Shown piece after piece: positions 6,892 to 13,499 of a stretch of 13,817 bases of DNA (within the stretch, counting starts at the first letter, position 1; every line of letters starts with the position of its first letter). Origin of the DNA: an uncultured Steroidobacter sp. (GTDB lineage: Bacteria; Pseudomonadota; Gammaproteobacteria; Steroidobacterales; Steroidobacteraceae); contig NZ_CALFXI010000112.1 in assembly GCF_937958065.1 (NCBI RefSeq), positions 1 to 13,817 on the forward strand. Direction: 5' to 3'. The position numbers were made by a program, and so were the translations under genes. The notes beneath the pieces were generated by a model that did not search any database, was not told where the DNA came from, and worked only from the letters and a program-made list of their open reading frames with translations.

Positions 6892-7662
6892 TCAGCCCGT
6901 CTTCAGGCGCAGCAGTTCGAGCACCTGCTGCGTCAGCCGTAAATAATGACCGGGCAGCACTCGCGCCAGATAACCCAGCATGAACAGCCCGAAGATGATG
7001 ATGGCCGAAAAGCCCAGCGAGTACAGGTTCAGCGCCGGCGCGATCCGGTTCAACAGGCCGAAGCCCATTTGCACCACCATGGTGGAGAACACGACCGGGA
7101 TGGCGAGCAGCAAGGCCGCGGAGAACACCCAGGCGACGTTGTATGCGATGTCGCGCAATGTGTTGATATCCAGCGGTCCGCCCACCGGCCAGGTGTGGAA
7201 GCTGGCACCGATGACCTGCGCCAGCACCAGATGGCCATCGATGCTGAAGAACACCAGGATGCACAGCAGATACAGCAGCGTCGCGATCACGTCGGAAGAC
7301 GTGCCGGTCATGGGGTCGTTCATGATGGCCATCGACAAGCCCATTTGCGAGGACACCACGAAGCCCAGCATCTGCATCACGGCCATGGTCAGATGAAAGG
7401 CGAGGCCGAGGCCGAATCCGATCAGTGCCTGATTGGCCGTGAGCACCAGTGCCTGCAACGAAAACGGATCGATCGGCGCGACCGGCTGCGCGACGGGAAT
7501 GAAAATCACCGCCAGCACGACCGACAACAGCACGCGCACGGTGATCGGCACCATGTTCTCGCCGATGATGGGCGCGGCGTTGAGCATGCCGAGCACGCGG
7601 CAGAACGGCCACCAGACCGCGCTCAGCAGATTCGGAAGTTGTTGGAGCAGCACCGCTTCCAT
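6892..7662 (-). CDS. fliR: Flagellar export gate protein FliR
   Basis: FliR is a membrane component of the FliP5-FliQ4-FliR1 export channel. It is 256 aa, as usual, with about five to six hydrophobic segments. Family features visible are FCRVLGMLNAAPIIGE near residue 20, MGLSMAIMNDPMTG and FFSIDGHLVLAQVIGASF in the middle, and IAPALNLYSLGFSAII towards the end. The start is ATG 7662, 11 nt after the fliQ stop, with only a weak Shine-Dalgarno site, so it probably depends on coupling within the operon. The gene is intact. Confidence 0.97.
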   Translation of the reverse strand: MEAVLLQQLPNLLSAVWWPFCRVLGMLNAAPIIGENMVPITVRVLLSVVLAVIFIPVAQPVAPIDPFSLQALVLTANQALIGFGLGLAFHLTMAVMQMLGFVVSSQMGLSMAIMNDPMTGTSSDVIATLLYLLCILVFFSIDGHLVLAQVIGASFHTWPVGGPLDINTLRDIAYNVAWVFSAALLLAIPVVFSTMVVQMGFGLLNRIAPALNLYSLGFSAIIIFGLFMLGYLARVLPGHYLRLTQQVLELLRLKTG

Positions 7663-7673
7663 GGCGTGTGATC

Positions 7674-7943
7674 TCAGCCGGTCAGCTGCGTCGCGCCTTT
7701 GAACACCGCGACGCAGAAGTCCATCAGCCGTGCCGCCATCCAGTGACCGCTCAAGGCGATGGCCAGCAACGTGACCAGCAGGCGGGGCAGGAAGCTCAGC
7801 GTCTGTTCGTTGATCTGAGTGGCGGCCTGGAACAGGCCGATGACCAGGCCGACCAGCATGCCTGGCACGACCAGCACGCTGACCAGCAGCATCGTCAGGC
7901 GGAGCGCGGAGCTGACCAGGTCGGCGGCGATATCGGCAGTCAT
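7674..7943 (-). CDS. fliQ: Flagellar export gate protein FliQ
   Basis: FliQ is the small two-helix subunit that wraps around the FliP-FliR core of the export gate. At 89 aa it has exactly the common family length. It shows two membrane helices (about 14-38 and 52-75) joined by the conserved loop FQAATQINEQTLSFLPRL. ATG 7943 was chosen because GAGG lies 8 nt upstream and the protein then starts MTADIAADL, as expected. A further ATG 30 nt upstream would overlap the end of fliP and add ten residues without family support. Confidence 0.97.
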   Translation of the reverse strand: MTADIAADLVSSALRLTMLLVSVLVVPGMLVGLVIGLFQAATQINEQTLSFLPRLLVTLLAIALSGHWMAARLMDFCVAVFKGATQLTG

Positions 7944-7956
7944 TCGGTGCGCCTCG

Positions 7957-8733
7957 CTAATACGCCTGAACACTGCCGACCAGCGTCTGTACCGTCAGCG
8001 TCCAGCCATCGACCAGGACGAACAGCAGCAGCTTCAGCGGCAGCGAGATGACCAGCGGCGAGAGCATCATCATGCCCATGGCCATGAGCACCGAAGAGAC
8101 CACCAGGTCGATGATCAGAAACGGTACGAACAGCATGCAGCCGATCTGGAACGCGGTCTTGAGCTCGCTGAGCACGAAGGCCGACAGCTTCACCAGAAAG
8201 CCGTGCTGCGTCGGGTCGGTAATGTGCGATTCGCCGGCGAGCTGCGCCATCTGCGCGAGCGCGCCTTTGTGAGTCTGCGCCAGCATGAAGCGCGACAGCG
8301 GTGCCTGCGCATTGCCCAGCGCCTGCTGAAACGTGATCGTCTCATTGTCGAACGGCACCAGCGCTTCGGTGTAGATCTGCTCGCCGATGGGGCGCATCAC
8401 CAGCAGCGTCAGAATCAGGGCCACGCCGGTGACGATCCGGTTCGGCAGACCTTGTTGCAGACCGAGCGCCTGGCGCAGCAGCGCCAGGATGATCACGAAG
8501 CGGGTGAAGCTGGTCATCATCAGCGCCAGCACGGGCAGCAGCCCGAGCAGGGTCATGATGATCAGGACCTGCGTCTTGACCGTGAATTCGGTGGAGCTGC
8601 CGTCGTCGCTGGTGCCGATGATCTCGATCGGCGCCGCACCCGCTGCCGAGCACAGGCCGAGCAGCAGCACGGCCGCTGCGATCAGGCGCGGCCAATTCCA
8701 GCGCAGGAGGGCCTGCGCTTGCGGGAACGTCAT
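7957..8733 (-). CDS. fliP: Flagellar export gate protein FliP
   Basis: FliP is the main pore subunit of the flagellar export gate. It is 258 aa, slightly longer than most. An N-terminal signal peptide is clear: WPRLIAAAVLLLGLCSAAGA, with likely cleavage near residue 33, as in most flagellar FliP proteins. The FliP signature MMTSFTRFVIILALLRQALG is complete (about 67-86), followed by the periplasmic loop and two C-terminal helices ending LLLFVLVDGWTLTVQTLVGS. ATG 8733 overlaps the fliN stop as ATGA, and no Shine-Dalgarno site is visible, so translation is coupled to fliN. fliO, which often lies between fliN and fliP, is missing. Confidence 0.98.
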   Translation of the reverse strand: MTFPQAQALLRWNWPRLIAAAVLLLGLCSAAGAAPIEIIGTSDDGSSTEFTVKTQVLIIMTLLGLLPVLALMMTSFTRFVIILALLRQALGLQQGLPNRIVTGVALILTLLVMRPIGEQIYTEALVPFDNETITFQQALGNAQAPLSRFMLAQTHKGALAQMAQLAGESHITDPTQHGFLVKLSAFVLSELKTAFQIGCMLFVPFLIIDLVVSSVLMAMGMMMLSPLVISLPLKLLLFVLVDGWTLTVQTLVGSVQAY

Positions 8734-9095
8734 GACGTGAGCGTGTCCAGATTCAGATCGCTGAGCTCGACCACTTTGAGGCCGTAGTTCTCGCCGCTGA
8801 CGACCACTTCGGCGCGGCCGATCGCCGTGCCGTTGACCTTGATGATCAGCGGTTCGCCGGCGAGCGAGTCCAGCTCGATGACGCTGTTGCGCTCGATCTC
8901 GGCGAGATCCTGCAAGGAGAGTTTCGCGGAGCCGACTTCGAGTGTCAGCGTTACCGGGATCCGGCGCATCATTGCCGCGAAGTTGCGCTTCGGCGGGGCG
9001 GGAGCGGGCGCGGCCGCGGCGGGAGCTTCGTCCTCCAGCACATCCTCGAGATCAGCGAGCAAATTGTCGTCGGAAGGAGTCGATGCGGTGTTCAC
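8730..9095 (-). CDS. fliN: Flagellar motor switch protein FliN
   Basis: FliN forms the lower C-ring with FliM and also docks FliH-FliI for export. With a GTG start at 9095 it is 121 aa. The N-terminal third is an acidic and Ala/Pro-rich linker (DDNLLADLEDVLEDE, then an APAPAPP run). The SPOA domain covers the last 80 residues: IPVTLTLEVGSAKLSLQDLA, NSVIELDSLAGEPLIIKVNG and a final GLKVVEL strand. GTG 9095 is preferred because AGGGA (9105-9109) lies 9 nt upstream. A TTG at 9104, in the same frame, would start directly against that site. The gene begins 17 nt after the fliM stop and overlaps fliP by 4 nt. Confidence 0.95.
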   Translation of the reverse strand: MNTASTPSDDNLLADLEDVLEDEAPAAAAPAPAPPKRNFAAMMRRIPVTLTLEVGSAKLSLQDLAEIERNSVIELDSLAGEPLIIKVNGTAIGRAEVVVSGENYGLKVVELSDLNLDTLTS

Positions 9096-9104
9096 GTTGG
9101 TCAA

Positions 9105-9109
9105 TCCCT
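9105..9109 (-). promoter_or_regulatory. Shine-Dalgarno site deciding the fliN start
   Basis: Read on the minus strand, AGGGA ends just before TTG 9104 and 9 nt before GTG 9095. The zero spacing makes TTG a poor start and points to GTG 9095. Confidence 0.5.
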
Positions 9110-9112
9110 AGG

Positions 9113-10060
9113 TCAATCTACATCGGCTAACGAAGTGAGGCACAGCTTGCCGTGGTGCTCGGCGACGCTGGCGGTGAAGAGGCGCGAGTCGCCGATCAGG
9201 ACATCGGCGTCGCCCATGCTGATCGGCAATACATCCCCCTGTCGTAGATCGAGCAGTGTCCCGAGCGACACTTCCTTCTCCAGCAGTCGGGCCCGCAAGG
9301 TCAGCTGCAGGCGCGCTGGAAACGGCTTCGTTGCCGTGATCTGTTTTTGTCTCGAACGTTCGCGGGCCGGCGCCAGCGCCTGCAGCAGGCGATTCATCCA
9401 GACCGCGGAAATCTTCAGCAGCAATTCCCCGCTGATGTTGCAGCGGGTTTCGCTGAGCGTGAGCCGCAACAACCACTCACCGTCGCTTGCGCCCTGCAGG
9501 GCAGCTTCGGCGAATGTCACTTCGGCGGGTGTGCCGGTTTGCAGGCGTTGCACCGATTCGATCCGGCGCACCGCCAGCTCGGCGAGTTGTTGACCCAGCA
9601 TGATGCCGAGGCGCTCTTCGGTCGCCGTCTCGGGCTCGTCGATCACTGGAGTGAGCGGCGGCGTGGCGCTGTCGGTCGCTGCACTCGTTTCGGGCAGCGG
9701 CGAGCCATATCGATAGCGCAGCAGGCACAGCAGCAGCGGCCGCTCGATTGCAAAGTGGACGCGTCCGCCGTTCGCGCCGTCCGCCTCATTCGTAACGTAG
9801 CTCAACCAGCGTTGCGAGTCTGCCGGAGCCGCGACGAAGGAGATTGCATCAATCTGGAAGCTGGCCTTGTAGCGTCGATTGATTCGCGCACGCAGAAAGT
9901 CGGCAACGTCGTCGCGCAACTGATTTGCGAAGTTGCCGAGCAGGTGCACGGGACGGCCCATGGTGCGCGGATCGATGACGGTATAGGGACGGACGTTGGG
10001 CGCTTTGTCAGTCATCGTTGCCACGTCCACCTCGCGTCGTCGGGAAGAAAAATTGTGCAT
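9113..10060 (-). CDS. fliM: Flagellar motor switch protein FliM, divergent, without CheY-binding N-terminus
   Basis: FliM builds the middle of the C-ring, joining FliG to FliN and, in switching motors, binding CheY-P. From ATG 10060 it is 315 aa (Salmonella 334). After a short basic N-terminus comes VRPYTVIDPRTMGRPVHLLG and the middle domain, then a C-terminal SPOA domain (KEVSLGTLLDLRQGDVLPIS...ADVLIGDSRLF). The usual N-terminal CheY-binding segment (LSQxEIDALL type) is not present from any possible start. Where FliM normally has a GGxG loop this protein reads RYRYGSPLPE. Starts at TTG 10072 and ATG 10015 are also possible; 10060 is favoured by AGAAG just upstream and by the promoter about 30 nt away. 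It is the first gene of the fliMNPQR-flhBA operon. Confidence 0.93.
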   Translation of the reverse strand: MHNFSSRRREVDVATMTDKAPNVRPYTVIDPRTMGRPVHLLGNFANQLRDDVADFLRARINRRYKASFQIDAISFVAAPADSQRWLSYVTNEADGANGGRVHFAIERPLLLCLLRYRYGSPLPETSAATDSATPPLTPVIDEPETATEERLGIMLGQQLAELAVRRIESVQRLQTGTPAEVTFAEAALQGASDGEWLLRLTLSETRCNISGELLLKISAVWMNRLLQALAPARERSRQKQITATKPFPARLQLTLRARLLEKEVSLGTLLDLRQGDVLPISMGDADVLIGDSRLFTASVAEHHGKLCLTSLADVD

Positions 10061-10089
10061 GTCTTCTGACAAGTCATGCGTCGAGGCGG

Positions 10090-10117
10090 TTATCGCGTGT
10101 GCACTCCGAATTCTTTA
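10090..10117 (-). promoter_or_regulatory. Sigma28 (FliA/LafS-type) promoter of the fliM operon
   Basis: On the minus strand, TAAA (10117-10114, within CTAAAG) is followed after 16 nt by CGCGATAA (10097-10090). Against TAAA-N15-GCCGATAA this is 10 of 12 bases, with the spacer one longer. The predicted start near 10083 gives a leader of about 22 nt to ATG 10060. It is the best promoter match in the window. Confidence 0.6.
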
Positions 10118-10369
10118 GTAAGCAATGCACGAAGCGTTGGCCACTTGTGAAGCGCGTCACGAGTCGACCGCGAAAGCTCAATCGCGAGCACAGTCCGGTC
10201 GCCAATCGTCCGTTGCAGGCGCAATAGCGTCTGCGATTCGCGTGCTGCGTGACACGCTCATCGTCGGTCTCACCCGCCGGTTAAGGGTTGGCCGTAAACG
10301 AGCGTGCGCAGATGCGCTGAATCTGGCGGGAAAAGTGTGCGTCGTGTAGCAAAAGGCCGTACGCGCGCT

Positions 10370-10396
10370 TAACTCGAAGCGAGGGCGCGTCGATGC
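10370..10396 (+). promoter_or_regulatory. Weak sigma28-like promoter candidate for the fliE operon
   Basis: TAAC (10370-10373) and GTCGATGC (10389-10396) are 15 nt apart and match 8 of 12 bases of TAAA-N15-GCCGATAA. The predicted start near 10403 leaves about 60 nt to the fliE ATG. The -35 box lies inside a possible hairpin (10361-10390). Confidence 0.3.
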
Positions 10397-10464
10397 TGCT
10401 GCTACGGACGGCTCAGCGCACCGCGGCGTACCTGAGCGACCAAGACGAGTGAAAGGATTAAGCG

Positions 10465-10815
10465 ATGCCCGTAACGCAGTTTTCTCATAGCCCGATGGCG
10501 GCCGCGATCGAAGCAGTTCAATCGCGCATTGCTGAAGACGCCGCGTCACTTCAGCAGCTCGTTCCACAACCCGCCAGCGCACCGGCGACACGCACCGATG
10601 GTTTCGCCTCGTTTTTCGAGCGAGCCGTGCACAGCGTCGATGCGCAGGACCGCGACGCCGGCGCTCGAATGGCGGCGGTCGATGCCGGCCGCAGCGACGA
10701 CCTGGTCGGCGCCATGCTGGCCAGCCAGCAGGCCAGCCTGTCGTTCTCGATGCTGATGCAGGCCCGAAACAAAATCGTCGGCGCCATGGAAGATCTGATC
10801 AAGCTGCCGCTGTAG
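10465..10815 (+). CDS. fliE: Flagellar hook-basal body protein FliE
   Basis: FliE is the small secreted protein that joins the MS-ring to the proximal rod and is among the first export substrates. It is 116 aa; Salmonella FliE is about 104, and the extra length is in the variable N-terminal part. Family features lie in the C-terminal half: FASFFERAVHSVDAQDRDAG, LVGAMLASQQASLSFSMLMQ, and the near-invariant RNKIVGAMEDLIKL (about 100-113; consensus RNKLVxAYxEIMRM). The start is ATG 10465 with AAAGGA 7 nt upstream (10452-10457). It is the first gene of the fliEFGH operon, divergent from fliM, and is followed after 10 nt by fliF. Confidence 0.95.
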   Translation: MPVTQFSHSPMAAAIEAVQSRIAEDAASLQQLVPQPASAPATRTDGFASFFERAVHSVDAQDRDAGARMAAVDAGRSDDLVGAMLASQQASLSFSMLMQARNKIVGAMEDLIKLPL

Positions 10816-10825
10816 GCCTGCCCCA

Positions 10826-12496
10826 GTGACGAATACGTTGAAAGCAACCGTGGCCAGGTTCTGGCCACGCAGCGGTGCTGCGCAAGACAGCGCGTCCATG
10901 GAATGGCCCGCGGTGCTACGTGGCCTGATGCCACTGGTGTTGCTGGCGACCGTCATCACCGCGGTGGTGCTGATGTTCGCGTGGCGTGATCAGTCTTCAT
11001 TCAAGCCGCTGTTCGGTGCGCGCGAGAAGGTCGCCGCCGCGGACATGATGTCCGTGCTCGACGGCGCCAACATTTCATATCGCATCCATCCCGAGACCGG
11101 TCAGGTGCTCGTACCTGCCAACCGGCTCGGTGAAGTGCGCATGCTGCTGGCGTCCAAAGGCGTGGTGGCACAGCTGCCGGCCGGCCTCGAGCTGATGGAT
11201 CGCAGCGACCCGCTCGGCGTCAGCCAGTTCGTCCAGGACGTGCGCTTCCGTCGCGGCCTGGAAGGCGAGCTCGCCCAGAGCATCATGACCATCGACGCCG
11301 TCGATACGGCGCGAGTGCATATCGCGATCGCCAAATCTTCGTCGTTCGTCGTCAACACCGCCGAGCCGAGCTCGGCTTCCGTGGTGCTCGGCCTCAAGCC
11401 GGGCCGCCAACTCTCCAACGAGCAGATTGCCGCCATCGTCAAAATGGTCGCGAGCAGCACCACCGGGCTCGATCCCACCAAGGTGACCCTGGTGGATCAG
11501 GCGGGCAACCTGCTGTCCGCGCGCGTCGATCTCAGCGAAGGCTTCGAGGCCACGCAGGTCAACGATGCGGCCGGTCATTACCGGGACGACACGCTGCGCA
11601 GCGCCCAGAATCTGCTCGCACCCATCGTCGGCAGCGACAATTTCAAGCTCAGCGTCACGGCGGACGTCGATAACGACAAAGTGCAGGAGACGCACGAGCA
11701 GTACGGCGACACTCCGAAAGTCACGAACGAAACGACGCGTGCCGAGCAGGACACCGAGCCGCTGGCGCTCGGCGTGCCGGGCTCGCTCAGCAATCGGCCG
11801 GTCGACATTGGCGCCGACACCGAGGCTCCCAAAGAGAGCAGCACGGTGCGCAACGCGGCCACCCGACAGTTCGCCTACGACCGCAGCGTCACGCAGATTC
11901 AGCGCAGTCCTGGCCGGCTGAAGAAGTTGAGCGTCGCGGTCGTGCTCAACGACGCAGCAGCGCCATCGGGCAACGCCTGGAGCGAAGCCGAGCTGGCCAA
12001 CATCGACAAGATCCTGCGCAGCGGCCTCGGCATCGACACCACCCGCGGCGACAGCCTGGTTGTTTCTTCGCTCGGCTTCCCGAAACCGGCACCCGTGCCG
12101 GTGTGGTGGCAGCAGCCCGATCGCATGATCGAGATGGGGGTGTATGTGGCTTACGCCCTGGCTGCGTTGTTCGCCTATCTGCTCATCGTTCGACCGCTGT
12201 TGCGGATGCTCAAGCGGCGCTTGGAACTGCCGGCGCCGACGATTCAACAGATCGAGGCGACGCCGGCGCCCGCGGCCGCAACTGCGAGCGCTGCAGTGGC
12301 AACGGCGCTGCCGACAGCGAATGCCAACAAGGGACCGATCCCGGTCGGTCCGCTGCTGGAGGATTACGACCTGCCGCCGCCGGGCTCGCCGGTCGATGTG
12401 ATGGTCGATCATCTGCGCGCGCTGGCGGCCAAGGAGCCGGAGCGTGTCGCTGAAGTCGTGAAGCAGTGGGTGCAGAAGAATGTCCGACGCGAATAA
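10826..12496 (+). CDS. fliF: Flagellar MS-ring protein FliF
   Basis: FliF forms the MS-ring that houses the export gate and carries FliG. It is 556 aa, the usual size. Membrane helix 1 is at about 34-53 (LMPLVLLATVITAVVLMFAW). The YscJ/FliF ring-building domains follow, with DVRFRRGLEGELAQSI and VVLGLKPGRQLSNEQI. The large periplasmic domain leads to membrane helix 2 at about 437-455. An Ala/Pro-rich linker (about 470-500) leads to the C-terminal FliG-binding tail VDHLRALAAKEPERVAEVVK. The GTG start at 10826 has little Shine-Dalgarno support. ATG 10898 (residue 25) is possible and would still keep helix 1. The last 17 nt overlap the start of fliG. Confidence 0.97.
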   Translation: MTNTLKATVARFWPRSGAAQDSASMEWPAVLRGLMPLVLLATVITAVVLMFAWRDQSSFKPLFGAREKVAAADMMSVLDGANISYRIHPETGQVLVPANRLGEVRMLLASKGVVAQLPAGLELMDRSDPLGVSQFVQDVRFRRGLEGELAQSIMTIDAVDTARVHIAIAKSSSFVVNTAEPSSASVVLGLKPGRQLSNEQIAAIVKMVASSTTGLDPTKVTLVDQAGNLLSARVDLSEGFEATQVNDAAGHYRDDTLRSAQNLLAPIVGSDNFKLSVTADVDNDKVQETHEQYGDTPKVTNETTRAEQDTEPLALGVPGSLSNRPVDIGADTEAPKESSTVRNAATRQFAYDRSVTQIQRSPGRLKKLSVAVVLNDAAAPSGNAWSEAELANIDKILRSGLGIDTTRGDSLVVSSLGFPKPAPVPVWWQQPDRMIEMGVYVAYALAALFAYLLIVRPLLRMLKRRLELPAPTIQQIEATPAPAAATASAAVATALPTANANKGPIPVGPLLEDYDLPPPGSPVDVMVDHLRALAAKEPERVAEVVKQWVQKNVRRE

Positions 12497-13499
12497 TGCC
12501 GTCGCTCAAGTGGCCGCTTCGCCGTTGGAGCAGGCCGCCATCGTGTTGCTGAGCATGGGCGAGGAGCCGGCCGCGGCCGTGCTTCGCTGTCTGTCGCGCG
12601 ACGAGCTGCTGGAAGTGACCCAGGTGATGTCGCGCATCAGCGGCATCAAGGTCGAGGCGGTCAAGCAGTCGCTGCAACGTTTCTTCGATGAGTATCGCCA
12701 GCAGAGCGGCGTGCACGGCGCGTCTCGCTCGTATCTGAAGCGCTCGCTGGATCTGGCGCTCGGCTCGGATATCGCGGACAGCGTTCTCAACAGCATTTAT
12801 GGCGACGCCATTCGTCCCAAGCTGGCGCGCCTGCAATGGGCCTCGCCCAAGTGGCTGGCCGAGCGCATCAGTCAGGAACACGTGCGCATGCAGACCGTGT
12901 TCCTCGCATTCCTGCCGCCGGCACTTGCGGGCCAGGTCATCGGCGCGCTGCCGGCCGGCACTCGCGATCTGGTGCTCGTGAATCTGGCGCGCTTGAACGA
13001 AGTCGATCACGAGTTGCTGGTCGAGCTGGACGAGCTGGTCGAGCGCTGTCTTGCCAGCCTGGGCTTGCAGAGCACCAGCGTTGCCGGCGTTCGTCAGGTC
13101 GCCGAGATTCTCAATCGCTTGCCGGACAACCGCGCCAAGATGGTCGAAGTGCTGCGCAGTCACGATGCCGAAGTGGTCGCCGAGATCGAGCGCAGCATGT
13201 ACGACTTCTTCATTCTTTCGCGTCAGACCGAGGCGACGCTGCTGCGAATCATGGAAGACGTGCCGGTCGAGCAGTGGGCGGTCGCGCTCAAGGGCGCGGA
13301 GCCGGCGGTGCGCGATGCCATCATTCGCGCCATGCCGCGTCGTCAGGCGCAAAGCTTCGAAGAAACGATGCGGCGCAGTGGTCCGTTGTCACGCAGCCGG
13401 GTCGAGCAGGCGCGCAACGACATCATGGCGCAGGTCAAGGCGCTCGCCGACGCTGGTGAGATCGAAGTCCAATTGTTTGCCGAGGCGGTGTTGGAATGA
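12480..13499 (+). CDS. fliG: Flagellar motor switch protein FliG with altered motor motifs
   Basis: FliG is the rotor protein at the top of the C-ring. Its N-terminus grips FliF and its C-terminus meets the stator. It is 339 aa, near the usual 330-345, with N (about 14-105), middle (about 115-190) and C (about 200-330) domains all recognisable. Conserved pieces include AAIVLLSMGEEPAAAVL at the N-terminus and ALKGAEPAVRDAIIRAMPRR (269-288) at the C-terminus. Two hallmark motifs differ. EHPQ of the middle domain, part of the FliM contact, is EHVR (133-136). The torque-helix DDRS is TEAT (250-253) in an ungapped comparison made from memory. ATG 12480 lies inside the fliF end (17-nt overlap). The stop overlaps the fliH start by 4 nt. 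The gene is intact and not obviously decaying. Confidence 0.96.
   Translation: MSDANNAVAQVAASPLEQAAIVLLSMGEEPAAAVLRCLSRDELLEVTQVMSRISGIKVEAVKQSLQRFFDEYRQQSGVHGASRSYLKRSLDLALGSDIADSVLNSIYGDAIRPKLARLQWASPKWLAERISQEHVRMQTVFLAFLPPALAGQVIGALPAGTRDLVLVNLARLNEVDHELLVELDELVERCLASLGLQSTSVAGVRQVAEILNRLPDNRAKMVEVLRSHDAEVVAEIERSMYDFFILSRQTEATLLRIMEDVPVEQWAVALKGAEPAVRDAIIRAMPRRQAQSFEETMRRSGPLSRSRVEQARNDIMAQVKALADAGEIEVQLFAEAVLE

Larger units (their letters stand above)
10061..10464. other. Divergent control region between fliM and fliE operons
   Basis: About 400 bp with no credible gene. It holds a sigma28-like promoter towards fliM (10090-10117) and a weaker one towards fliE (10370-10396). An imperfect hairpin has ACGCGC (10361-10366) against GCGCGT (10385-10390) outside, and CTCG (10373-10376) against CGAG (10380-10383) around an AAG loop. 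Short ORFs here show no flagellar or regulator sequence. In typical Flag-2/lateral loci this position holds lafK, a sigma54-dependent regulator of about 440 aa. No trace of its AAA+ or helix-turn-helix motifs is seen. I found no good -24/-12 promoter. Confidence 0.7.

Noticed and set aside
10291..10298. GCCGTAAA as a sigma28 -10 box for fliE
   Set aside because: There is no TAAA-like box 15-16 nt upstream and the leader would be over 150 nt.
10324..10340. TGGCGGG followed by GTGTGC as a sigma54 promoter for fliE
   Set aside because: The GG-to-GC spacing is 12 nt, not the required 10.
10125..10349. Plus-strand open frame of 74 codons in the intergenic region, considered as a lafK remnant or small gene
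   Set aside because: No AAA+ or helix-turn-helix motif and no Shine-Dalgarno site; composition looks random.
10178..10591. Minus-strand open frame of 137 codons across the fliM-fliE gap and the fliE start
   Set aside because: It overlaps the fliE start and its ribosome-binding site and has no recognisable sequence.
11075..13352. Two long minus-strand open frames (445 and 380 codons) opposite fliF and fliG
   Set aside because: Same shadow composition, opposite genes with recognised domains and tight operon overlaps.
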